Below, piece by piece: positions 1 to 5,431 of a stretch of DNA of 5,431 nt. The stretch is from an uncultured Succinivibrio sp. (lineage in GTDB: Bacteria; Pseudomonadota; Gammaproteobacteria; Enterobacterales; Succinivibrionaceae). Position numbers and translations under genes: made by a program. The notes below the pieces were generated by a model. It searched no databases. It was not told the DNA's origin and worked only from the letters and a program-made list of their open reading frames with translations. Location of the stretch: positions 1 to 5,431 of the forward strand of contig CACYBT010000074.1 in NCBI GenBank assembly GCA_902772715.1. Direction: 5' to 3'. Position 1 is the stretch's first letter. Every line of letters starts with the position of its first letter.

Positions 1-903
1 CTTACCTTTGATGAGAAATTTTGTAAAAATCTTTCAAATCACCTGCATGATGCGCTTATTGTGACCGATGGCACTACGCTTTTGGGGGCAGATGACAAGG
101 CGGGGATCAGTATCCTTTTGTACCTTTTGCGGGAACTTAAAGTAAACGAGAACCTCAGGCATGGCAGAATTGTTATGCTGTTTACGGTAGATGAGGAAAT
201 CGGGCTTTCTGCCTCCCATATTGATGTCAGTGCAATAGACTGCGATTATGGCCTGAGTATTGATGGCGGAGATCTCGGGGAAGTGGATGTCAAAACCTTT
301 AATGCCTATATGGCCAAGGTCAGTTTTAAGGGGGTGAGTGTCCACACCGGAGATGCCTATAAAAAACTTGTCAATGCCATAAGCCTGGCCCATGAATTTG
401 CCGCGATGCTGCCTCAAAGAGAGCTGCCTGAGACTACCATGGATGAGGAAGGCTTTTACCATATTTACAAAATCGAGGGCAGCACCGCCTCCTGCACATT
501 ACATCTTCTCATAAGGGATTTTACCGAGGAGGGCATGCAGAAAAGACTGCATTTTCTGGATACTATAAAAGATTATTTTTCCAAAAAATATTTTGAAGAC
601 TGTGTGCAGATTGACACTCGTTATCAGTATGGAAATCTATATAATGTGCTAAAGGAGCATCAGGGCTTTATCACCCTCATCAAAAATGCCTGTACTGATG
701 CTAAGGTTGAGTTTATGGAAAATCATGTGCGCGGGGGCACAGACGGGGCAGTACTTTCTTTTTTGGGACTGCCTACGCCGAATCTTTTTACAGGCGGATT
801 TAATTTTCACGGTCCTTACGAGTGTTTGAGCGTGAAGGGCATTAACGCCGCCTATAGGGTTTTAAAGAATATTGTAAGCCGTATGGCTAAAGAGAATGTA
901 TAG
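1..903 (+). CDS. pepT: Peptidase T (tripeptide aminopeptidase), 3' part; start lies before the window
   Basis: Cytoplasmic zinc aminopeptidase of the M20B family that removes the N-terminal residue from tripeptides. The frame is open from the first base, and 300 codons are visible of a family usually near 410, so about a quarter including the HxD metal motif lies upstream. A GTG at position 61 is internal, not the start. Visible in order (residues numbered from base 1): DGTTLLGADDKAG at 23-35, with the bridging Asp in the GADDK motif; VDEEIG at 63-68, with the general-base and metal-ligand glutamates; IDGGDLGE at 87-94, with the next metal Asp; RGGTDGA, the family's C-terminal signature; and GGFNFHGPYE, with the last metal His at 270. 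All expected catalytic residues in this part are present, so the enzyme looks functional. Its stop is 8 bp before the rmlD-like gene. The family assignment is secure. Confidence 0.95.
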   Translation, partial: LTFDEKFCKNLSNHLHDALIVTDGTTLLGADDKAGISILLYLLRELKVNENLRHGRIVMLFTVDEEIGLSASHIDVSAIDCDYGLSIDGGDLGEVDVKTFNAYMAKVSFKGVSVHTGDAYKKLVNAISLAHEFAAMLPQRELPETTMDEEGFYHIYKIEGSTASCTLHLLIRDFTEEGMQKRLHFLDTIKDYFSKKYFEDCVQIDTRYQYGNLYNVLKEHQGFITLIKNACTDAKVEFMENHVRGGTDGAVLSFLGLPTPNLFTGGFNFHGPYECLSVKGINAAYRVLKNIVSRMAKENV

Positions 904-911
904 AGGTTAGT
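903..911 (+). promoter_or_regulatory. Ribosome binding site of the rmlD-like gene
   Basis: GAGG at 903-906 overlaps the last base of the pepT stop codon and lies five bases before the ATG at 912. This supports 912 as the start and suggests translation coupled to pepT. The 8-mer GAGGTTAG followed by one base and ATG recurs before the glycosyltransferase gene. Confidence 0.75.
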
Positions 912-1790
912 ATGGCATTAGTATTGGTTTGTGGCGCAAAGGGACAGGTGGGCAGTGAAGTACATGAGATCCTGTTGCAAAGAGGACATAAGGTGATTGC
1001 CGCAGGGCATGATACCCTTGATATCAGTGAGGAGAATGAGGTCAATGCCATCTTCTCTAGTACCAGAATTGATGCGGTGATAAACTGCGCCGCCTACACC
1101 AAGGTAGATCTGGCCGAGGATGAGGAGAGCAAGGCTTATGCCATCAATGCCTTAGGCCCTAAATATCTGGCCCGTGCCTGTAAGGAGGCTGATATTCCCT
1201 TGGTGCACATTTCCACCGACTATGTTTATGATAACAATGAGTCAGGTCCTCATGTGGAGAGTGAAACTCTCAATACCCGCTGTGTTTATGGTAAAACCAA
1301 ACTCTTTGGGGAAAAATTTATCACGGAAAACTGTGATAAATATGTGATTTTAAGAGCCTCGTGGATTTTTGGCCCTAAAGGCAATAATTTTGTCAAAGCC
1401 ATGTTAAGGCTTGGGAAAGATAGAGACGAACTTAAAGTGGTGAGCGATGAGGAGGGCAATCCTACGCCGGCACGGCCTCTCTCAGAGGCCTGTGTCACCC
1501 TGGCCGAGCGCATGTTAGATAAAGACTTTAGGCATTATGGGATTTACAATTACTGTGGCGTGCCCAGCATCAATCGCTGTGATTTTGCCAGGGTAATTCT
1601 CACTCATGCCAGTAAGTTAAATCTTCTTGATCACGAGGTGACAGTAAGTGCCATTCTCTCGCGTGATTTTGGCGCTAAGGCCAGGCGTCCTGCCGATTCG
1701 CGCATGAGTACAGAAAAATTTACCACGACTTTCAATATGGCGGTGCCAGACTGGCAGGAGTATCTTGATGACACTCTCACTCAAGCATAA
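912..1790 (+). CDS. rmlD: dTDP-4-dehydrorhamnose reductase (RmlD family)
   Basis: Extended short-chain dehydrogenase of 292 aa, the usual size for RmlD/RfbD. It is predicted to reduce dTDP-4-dehydro-L-rhamnose to dTDP-L-rhamnose with NAD(P)H, the last step of the rhamnose donor pathway for O-antigen or other surface glycans. Visible: the Rossmann motif GAKGQVG at residues 8-14; NCAAYTKVDLAE at 58-69; STDYVYD at 101-107 with the catalytic Thr102; YGKTK with Tyr126 and Lys130 of the YxxxK pair; LRASWIFGPKGNNFVKAM at 147-164; GNPTPARP at 182-189; RRPADSRM at 258-265, matching the family's RPxxS motif. The motif usually read as DQxGxPT is DEEGNPT here, a mild change. No rmlA, rmlB or rmlC is in the window, so the substrate is inferred from family. 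A related dTDP-deoxysugar reductase is possible. The 3' end overlaps the next gene by 23 bp. Confidence 0.85.
   Translation: MALVLVCGAKGQVGSEVHEILLQRGHKVIAAGHDTLDISEENEVNAIFSSTRIDAVINCAAYTKVDLAEDEESKAYAINALGPKYLARACKEADIPLVHISTDYVYDNNESGPHVESETLNTRCVYGKTKLFGEKFITENCDKYVILRASWIFGPKGNNFVKAMLRLGKDRDELKVVSDEEGNPTPARPLSEACVTLAERMLDKDFRHYGIYNYCGVPSINRCDFARVILTHASKLNLLDHEVTVSAILSRDFGAKARRPADSRMSTEKFTTTFNMAVPDWQEYLDDTLTQA
1756..1760 (+). promoter_or_regulatory. Ribosome binding site of the outer-membrane factor gene, inside rmlD
   Basis: AGGAG inside the rmlD 3' end lies seven bases before the ATG at 1768 but only four before an in-frame TTG at 1765. The spacing selects the ATG as the start. Its position inside rmlD implies translational coupling. 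Confidence 0.75.
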
Positions 1791-1833
1791 AAGTCTTGTT
1801 CTGCTGCCGCTTATCTGCTCGTTATGTGGCTGT
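1768..1833 (+). other. Lipoprotein signal peptide and lipidated cysteine of the efflux factor
   Basis: The first 21 residues give a positively charged start, a Leu-rich core (SLVLLPLICSL) and the lipobox LCGC. Signal peptidase II is expected to cut before Cys22. The lipobox has Cys at the -2 position, which is uncommon, but Gly at -1 and Leu at -3 fit the consensus. Confidence 0.85.
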
Positions 1834-3171
1834 ACGGCTTTTTTTAAGGACTATGAGGCGCCTCATATGCCTGCGGTTTCTTCCTATAAGGATGCTGACA
1901 AGTTTATAGGTTCTTCAATTGGTAAGGATTACTACAGGGATTTTGCTGATGAATGCCTCATTTTGGCCATTGAAACTGCCCTAAAGCAGAATTTTGACAT
2001 GAGAAAGGCCTATCTTAGTGTGAGAAAGGCAGAGGAGAATCTTGAAGTCACCAAGACTTCACGACATCCTACGGCAAGTTCTAATATTTCCATGAATCTT
2101 AGACGGGCCCTTGAAAGAGAGGATGGGGTTACCCGCTCGACTTCCACAAGTTTAGGCTTATCCTATCAGGTCGATCTCTTTGGTAAAATTGAAGCGCAGG
2201 TGCAGAGCAGCACGGCGAACTTTATGGCCACGGCCTACGATTATCTTGCCATGCGTCTTACGGTTATTGAAACTACCGCCAAGGCCTACTGGCAGTATGT
2301 TTATGCTAAAGAGGCCGTAACCTTAGGAGAGGAGGATGTAAGAGATTCTCAAAAAAGGCTTTTGCTGGTGGAGAAAAAGTTTGCCGCCGGGGCGGCCGAT
2401 CTCCTTGATTTAGATAACGCCAGAATCAATCATAAAAAGGTTCTGGCGACCCTGGAGCAGCGTCATAATGCCAGAATGAAGGCGCATACCTCGCTTATGA
2501 CCATGCTTGGGTTTACCGCTGACCGGGACATTGCGGTTGCAGCGCTTGACAGCGCGACTCTTCCTCGGTTTTCTTTAGAAGTACCGGCCAAACTTCTGAC
2601 ACGACGTCCTGATCTTATGGCCTGTGCTGAGAGACTTAAAAAGGCCTACGCCGGCTATAATGAAGCGGTGATGAATTTCTTCCCGGATTTTACCTTAAAC
2701 GCAGGTCTTGGCAGCGGCGAGAGCGGCAACACCTTTGGTAGATTCCTCACCAATCCGATTGCGACATTGGGGGCGGCCATTACCCTGCCGTTTTTAAACT
2801 TCAACCGGCTTTACAAACTTAAGGCGCAGGCTCAAACCGAGATTGAGATAGTGTCAGTTGATTTTGTCAAAGACTATGTGGAGGCGGTAGCGGAAGTCTA
2901 TGATGCCATAGCGGATGTGGAGTATTATGACAAGGCTTTGAAAATTCACCAGGAAACCTACACTTTATCCGTACAAAACTATGAGCGTTATCAGGCACGC
3001 TATGAGGCAGGTCTTGTGTCTTTAACCGATTTTTTAAATGCGGCTGATACCATGCGTGCCTCTAAAATCTCCTATTTGAACAGTAAAATGAACCGTCTGA
3101 CCTCCACCATGGAACTCATGAGTGCTTTAGGCGGAGACAATGACAATGATCTTAGTATGTTTGTGAGATAG
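1768..3171 (+). CDS. Outer-membrane efflux lipoprotein (TolC/NodT-type outer membrane factor)
   Basis: Protein of 467 aa forming the outer-membrane exit duct of a tripartite efflux or export pump; such proteins work as trimers. The N-terminus is a lipoprotein signal: basic KHK at residues 6-8, a hydrophobic core, then the lipobox LCGC with lipidated Cys22 (codon 1831-1833). Residue +2 is Thr, not Asp, consistent with outer-membrane sorting. After the Cys, DYEAPHMP at 28-35 is the usual start of mature family members. Two outer-membrane efflux repeats follow, with SYQVDLFGK at 132-140, LLTRRPDLMACAERL at 276-290, FFPDFTLNAGLG at 304-315, LPFLNFNRLYKLKAQAQ at 340-356 and YEAGLVSLTDFLNA at 412-425. 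Helices between these carry the heptad-like pattern of the periplasmic tunnel. No membrane-fusion protein or inner-membrane pump is next to it, so whether it serves an RND, MacAB-like or MFS system cannot be read here. The family is secure, the substrate unknown. Confidence 0.92.
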   Translation: MTLSLKHKSLVLLPLICSLCGCTAFFKDYEAPHMPAVSSYKDADKFIGSSIGKDYYRDFADECLILAIETALKQNFDMRKAYLSVRKAEENLEVTKTSRHPTASSNISMNLRRALEREDGVTRSTSTSLGLSYQVDLFGKIEAQVQSSTANFMATAYDYLAMRLTVIETTAKAYWQYVYAKEAVTLGEEDVRDSQKRLLLVEKKFAAGAADLLDLDNARINHKKVLATLEQRHNARMKAHTSLMTMLGFTADRDIAVAALDSATLPRFSLEVPAKLLTRRPDLMACAERLKKAYAGYNEAVMNFFPDFTLNAGLGSGESGNTFGRFLTNPIATLGAAITLPFLNFNRLYKLKAQAQTEIEIVSVDFVKDYVEAVAEVYDAIADVEYYDKALKIHQETYTLSVQNYERYQARYEAGLVSLTDFLNAADTMRASKISYLNSKMNRLTSTMELMSALGGDNDNDLSMFVR

Positions 3172-3174
3172 TGT

Positions 3175-3981
3175 ATGAAGATTACATTATGTTCGTGGAA
3201 TGTGAACGGCCTTAGGGCAGTATGCAAAAAAGCAGGTTTTTCCTGGTTTTACGATTCAACTTCTGACGTGATTGGACTGCAGGAGACCAAGGCTAGCGTA
3301 GAGCAGTTAGATCCCTCTCTTAAAAGTAAGGATGGCTATGAGAGTTTTTTCTGCTCCTCAACGGTCAAAAAAGGATATTCCGGTACGGCGGTCTATACCC
3401 GCTTAAAGCCTCTTAACGTGGAATACGAACTGCCAGATGATGAATATAAGGGAGAAGGGCGGTTAATTCACCTTGAATTTGAAAAATTTCATTTTTTTAA
3501 TGGCTATTTCCCTAACGGTGGGGCCGCCATTTTAAATGAGGCTGGCAGACCTACAGGAGAGTTTAAACGCGTCCCTTATAAAATGGGCTTTTTTGAGTGT
3601 TTTCTCAATTATGCCGAGACCTTAAGAAAACAAAAACCGATTGTGGTGTGCGGGGATTTTAATATTGCCCATCGTCCTATAGATCTGGCAAGACCGAAGA
3701 CCAACGAGCATAACACCGGATTTTTACCTTTAGAGCGGGAGTTTTTGGACAGGTTTATAAAAAAGGGCTATATTGATACCTTCCGTCACGTGCATGGGGA
3801 TGTGGAAAATCAGTATTCGTGGTGGTCCTACAAGACTTTTGCCCGCGAGAAGAATATCGGGTGGCGCATCGATTATTTCTTTGTCTCCGAGGAGTTAGAA
3901 GACAAGATTGTCGATGCGCGTATTCTGCAGGAGGTGATGGGCTCTGATCACTGTCCTGTCACCCTTACGCTTGATATCTGA
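3175..3981 (+). CDS. xthA: Exodeoxyribonuclease III / AP endonuclease (ExoA type)
   Basis: Mg2+-dependent enzyme of the exonuclease-endonuclease-phosphatase fold, 268 aa, full length for the family. It cleaves DNA 5' of abasic sites in base-excision repair and can degrade one strand from 3' ends. Catalytic signatures are complete: SWNVNGLRA with Asn9; LQETKA with the metal ligand Glu37; NGYFPNGG with Tyr111; GDFNIAHRPIDLARPK with Asp161 and Asn163; GWRIDYFFVS with Asp233; and GSDHCPV with the Asp258-His259 pair. WNVNGLRA and GDFNIAHRPIDLARPK match the ExoA subgroup (Bacillus and Neisseria style) better than E. coli ExoIII, as I remember those sequences. The start ATG lies 3 bp after the previous stop. 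No good Shine-Dalgarno is visible (only a weak GAGA at 3165-3168), so translation may depend on re-initiation. The symbol exoA could equally be used. Confidence 0.95.
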   Translation: MKITLCSWNVNGLRAVCKKAGFSWFYDSTSDVIGLQETKASVEQLDPSLKSKDGYESFFCSSTVKKGYSGTAVYTRLKPLNVEYELPDDEYKGEGRLIHLEFEKFHFFNGYFPNGGAAILNEAGRPTGEFKRVPYKMGFFECFLNYAETLRKQKPIVVCGDFNIAHRPIDLARPKTNEHNTGFLPLEREFLDRFIKKGYIDTFRHVHGDVENQYSWWSYKTFAREKNIGWRIDYFFVSEELEDKIVDARILQEVMGSDHCPVTLTLDI

Positions 3982-3988
3982 GGTTAGG
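3980..3988 (+). promoter_or_regulatory. Ribosome binding site of the GT9 glycosyltransferase gene
   Basis: GAGG at 3980-3983 overlaps the xthA stop codon (3979-3981) and lies five bases before the ATG at 3989. This favours that ATG over an in-frame TTG at 3971, which has no comparable site and would overlap xthA. The context GAGGTTAG-N-ATG is the same as before rmlD. Confidence 0.7.
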
Positions 3989-5077
3989 ATGAGACTAAGC
4001 AATTTATATAAACCCCTGTTAAATTCTCTGCGTTTTACCATTGCAAGACTAAGATTTGATTATGAGGCGACAAGAGTTGAGAGTTTTGATTTTCAAAGCC
4101 TCAGACATGTGGTTATCAATAAGCCTGACGGTAAACTCGGGGATACCGAGGTCATGTCATTTTTTATCGAGGCTCTCAAACGCTACTGCCCGTCTCTTAA
4201 GATTAGTGTCATCTGCCCTGAATTTATCGCTTCTGTCTACAAAGATGTGTTAAAAGTCACTCATGTGGAGATTTCCCAAAAAAGACCAAAGTTTAGGGAA
4301 ATTGATGCCATGGCCGCATCTTTAGAGCAAATTGGCCCCTGTGATTTGCTCATTTCTACCGAAATGGTGTCACGGCCGCGTGATCTTTATCTTTGTCATA
4401 GGTTAAAACCACAGATTTTTGCAGGCTTTGACAGCCGCGTTAAGGCTATTGCCATCAATCTTTTTGAACGCAACAAGGATAGGCATATCTCCCTTTTTTT
4501 TGATGATCTTTTGCAGATGGGGGGTATTCATGCAGACAACTGCGCTTATCAGCCTTTATTTACCAAAGACGATGAAGAGAGGGTAGAAGGATATTTTGAG
4601 GGTAAAAAAACTATCGGCCTGATTCCGTTTGGAGCCGCACGTGACAAGAGACTAAAAGAGGATACCATCACAAAACTCTGTCAGTATCTTGAGGAGCATA
4701 CTGATGCTTTTATTGTGCCGCTCTTAACTAAAGATGAGATGGAAACCAAAAATCTTTTGCTCTCACGGCAGGAACAGGCGCGCTATCTATTTTTGCCTGA
4801 TTTGAGCATCAGAGAATTTGCTGCAGCTGTGGCGCACCTCTCGGCGCTACTTAGCGTGGATACGGCCGGAGTTCACCTGGCAGTGGCCTCTCATATCCCT
4901 CTTTTGAGTCTCAATCAGGGCTTTGGCGATGAACCTAAAAGATGGCTTCCCGGGCCTTTTGCAAGAGCCTATACTGTGCCTTTGGCCTATGAGGGAAAAC
5001 TAATAAGCGATCTTGATTTTGCCATCATTAAAGATGATCTTGAAAATTTCCTAAAAACGCTTGGGTTTATGAAATAG
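3989..5077 (+). CDS. Glycosyltransferase family 9 protein (LPS heptosyltransferase-like)
   Basis: Protein of 362 aa with the GT-B layout of family 9, whose known members (WaaC, WaaF, WaaQ, RfaF-like) add heptose from an ADP-sugar to the lipopolysaccharide core on the cytoplasmic face of the inner membrane. N-terminal domain: VVINKPDGKLGDTEVMSF at 41-58, matching the family's strand followed by GD with the candidate catalytic Asp52, then a helix and KISVICPE at 71-78. C-terminal domain: IGLIPFGAARDKRL at 209-222, corresponding to the hPGAS...KRW donor region, and LSVDTAGVHLAVASHIPLLS at 288-307, matching the DTGxxHLAAA donor-binding motif with Asp291 and His296. PKRWLPGPF follows at 316-324. 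The motifs are recognisable but divergent (DTAGVH for DTGPMH, IPFGA for HPGAS). No signal peptide or clear membrane segment is seen. The sugar donor and acceptor are unknown. It is the last gene of the tight + strand run. Confidence 0.8.
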   Translation: MRLSNLYKPLLNSLRFTIARLRFDYEATRVESFDFQSLRHVVINKPDGKLGDTEVMSFFIEALKRYCPSLKISVICPEFIASVYKDVLKVTHVEISQKRPKFREIDAMAASLEQIGPCDLLISTEMVSRPRDLYLCHRLKPQIFAGFDSRVKAIAINLFERNKDRHISLFFDDLLQMGGIHADNCAYQPLFTKDDEERVEGYFEGKKTIGLIPFGAARDKRLKEDTITKLCQYLEEHTDAFIVPLLTKDEMETKNLLLSRQEQARYLFLPDLSIREFAAAVAHLSALLSVDTAGVHLAVASHIPLLSLNQGFGDEPKRWLPGPFARAYTVPLAYEGKLISDLDFAIIKDDLENFLKTLGFMK

Positions 5078-5203
5078 TCACCATTTTTTTAATCTTTTGG
5101 GAGTATGGTCATAAAGGTTAAGCAGAGGCTTAAGATCCTGATCCTTTAGCGTCGCAAGGCAGGGATTTAAGAGAAACTTTTTGTACACTCTTTTTCCCAA
5201 TGG
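5078..5203 (-). pseudogene. Possible C-terminal remnant of a YrbL-family protein
   Basis: A 42-codon minus-strand stretch with no initiation codon, bounded upstream by a stop (5204-5206) and ending in TGA at 5078-5080, directly abutting the glycosyltransferase stop. It reads PLGKRVYKKFLLNPCLA, then TLKDQDLKPLLNLYD, ending PKRLKKW. From memory this matches the end of E. coli YrbL, where LWKRFIAQPALAIALQKDLQP aligns as an aromatic-basic-Phe, x-P-x-L-A pattern followed by K-x-L-x-P. YrbL is a PhoP-regulated protein with a kinase-like fold; relatives sit near lipopolysaccharide genes. The rest of the roughly 200-residue protein is missing in frame. Weaker possible pieces occur upstream in other frames (see the region 5204-5345). 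The interpretation is a deleted, frame-shifted gene. A chance open stretch is possible because it is short. Confidence 0.4.
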
Positions 5204-5345
5204 TTATGCTAGGCTTAACATAGCTTTGGATAACGGGTTTGCCTGTTTTGAACTCTCCTAAAAAAGCGGGATATTTAGAGGGTTCATAGCAATATGTTTC
5301 TATTCACGGCCTTTTAAGAGAATTAAACAATTTTACTCAAAATTA
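5204..5345 (-). pseudogene. Possible degraded N-terminal part of the same YrbL-like gene
   Basis: On the minus strand, one frame near 5310-5333 reads LILLKGRE before a stop, and another from about 5302 downward reads ETYCYEPSKYPAFLGEFK with no start codon. YrbL-family proteins begin with a short segment, then a G-x-E/H-R ... CY-x-HP motif followed by a C/V-I-K strand, which these two pieces imitate if joined by a frameshift. About 100 residues of the family's middle would then be deleted before the C-terminal remnant. This is pattern reading over short low-complexity fragments and is weakly supported. Confidence 0.2.
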
Positions 5346-5431
5346 AAGGCTATTTTCTTAATATGTGGCTTTTGTTAATGTTCCTTGTCTGCAAGATTAC
5401 CCAGAGAGATAATCTCACAGGATTTTTTGGC

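Larger units (their letters stand above)
5078..5431. other. 354-base region without an intact gene
   Basis: This stretch is richer in A and T than the genes before it and all three frames on both strands are interrupted. It contains the possible yrbL-like remnant on the minus strand. A T-run at 5085-5090 follows the glycosyltransferase stop, but no stable GC-rich stem precedes it, so I do not call a terminator. At the right edge two short readings compete: a minus-strand open end of 18 codons finishing with TAA at 5375-5377, and a + strand frame from ATG 5363 open to the window end (23 codons). Neither has enough length or a good ribosome binding site to choose. I found no convincing promoter. 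Confidence 0.6.

Noticed and set aside
61..63. GTG as the start of pepT
   Set aside because: The frame is open to the window edge and residues before it (HDALIVTDGTT) continue the family alignment, so the GTG is an internal valine.
34..462. Minus-strand open frame of 142 codons opposite pepT
   Set aside because: It lies wholly antisense to strongly conserved pepT sequence including the GADDK and DEE motifs, and its translation resembles no family I know.
1286..1513. Minus-strand open frame of 75 codons opposite rmlD
   Set aside because: A Ser/Leu-rich shadow of the rmlD coding strand, with no ribosome site or recognisable domain.
1765..1767. TTG start for the outer-membrane factor
   Set aside because: Only four bases from the AGGAG site, whereas the adjacent ATG at 1768 has seven-base spacing.
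3971..3973. TTG start for the GT9 gene
   Set aside because: It would overlap xthA and lacks a ribosome site, while ATG 3989 has GAGG at good spacing.
4056..4253. 65-codon + strand frame inside the glycosyltransferase gene
   Set aside because: Overlaps the conserved N-terminal domain of the GT9 protein in another frame and has no family resemblance.
5040..5092. Terminator after the glycosyltransferase gene
   Set aside because: There is a T-run, but the only pairings before it are four or five weak A/T-rich base pairs (such as ATTTC with GAAAT), too unstable to call.
5255..5280. Inverted repeat CTAAA...TTTAG
   Set aside because: Short, AT-rich and bulged, with no T-run on either strand; expected by chance in this AT-rich stretch.
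5332..5363. Sigma-70-like promoter (TTTACT ... TAATAT)
   Set aside because: The spacer is about 20 bases, beyond the usual 16-18, and the -35 match is poor.

Overview
The window reads as a piece of a Gram-negative bacterial chromosome. A lipoprotein outer-membrane efflux factor and a GT9 (lipopolysaccharide heptosyltransferase-type) glycosyltransferase both imply an outer membrane. The family mix and moderate GC suggest a gammaproteobacterium, perhaps an anaerobic Succinivibrionaceae-type lineage; that placement is an inference from memory, not something the sequence proves.

Positions 1-5077 hold five genes on the + strand, packed almost without spacers: the 3' three-quarters of pepT (peptidase T), an rmlD-type dTDP-4-dehydrorhamnose reductase, a TolC/NodT-type outer-membrane factor lipoprotein, an ExoA-type exodeoxyribonuclease III, and a GT9-family glycosyltransferase. 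The junctions are an 8 bp gap, a 23 bp overlap, a 3 bp gap and a 7 bp gap. No promoter or terminator is visible between them, so they are probably one transcript. The functions are mixed: peptide use, sugar-nucleotide synthesis, export, DNA repair and envelope glycan assembly. RmlD and the GT9 enzyme could both serve surface polysaccharide. The outer-membrane factor has no pump partner in the window.

Positions 5078-5431 are AT-richer and hold no intact gene. On the minus strand, convergent with the GT9 gene and abutting its stop codon, a short open stretch resembles the C-terminus of YrbL-family proteins. Further upstream on that strand are weaker, frame-shifted pieces that could be its N-terminal part. 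I interpret this as a decayed yrbL-like gene, with limited confidence. The last ~70 bases may contain the edge of another gene, but the strand cannot be decided.

I saw no CRISPR array, tRNA, rRNA, insertion sequence or attachment site, and no clearly new system. The points most worth checking are the possible yrbL remnant, the orphan efflux factor and the divergent GT9 enzyme.
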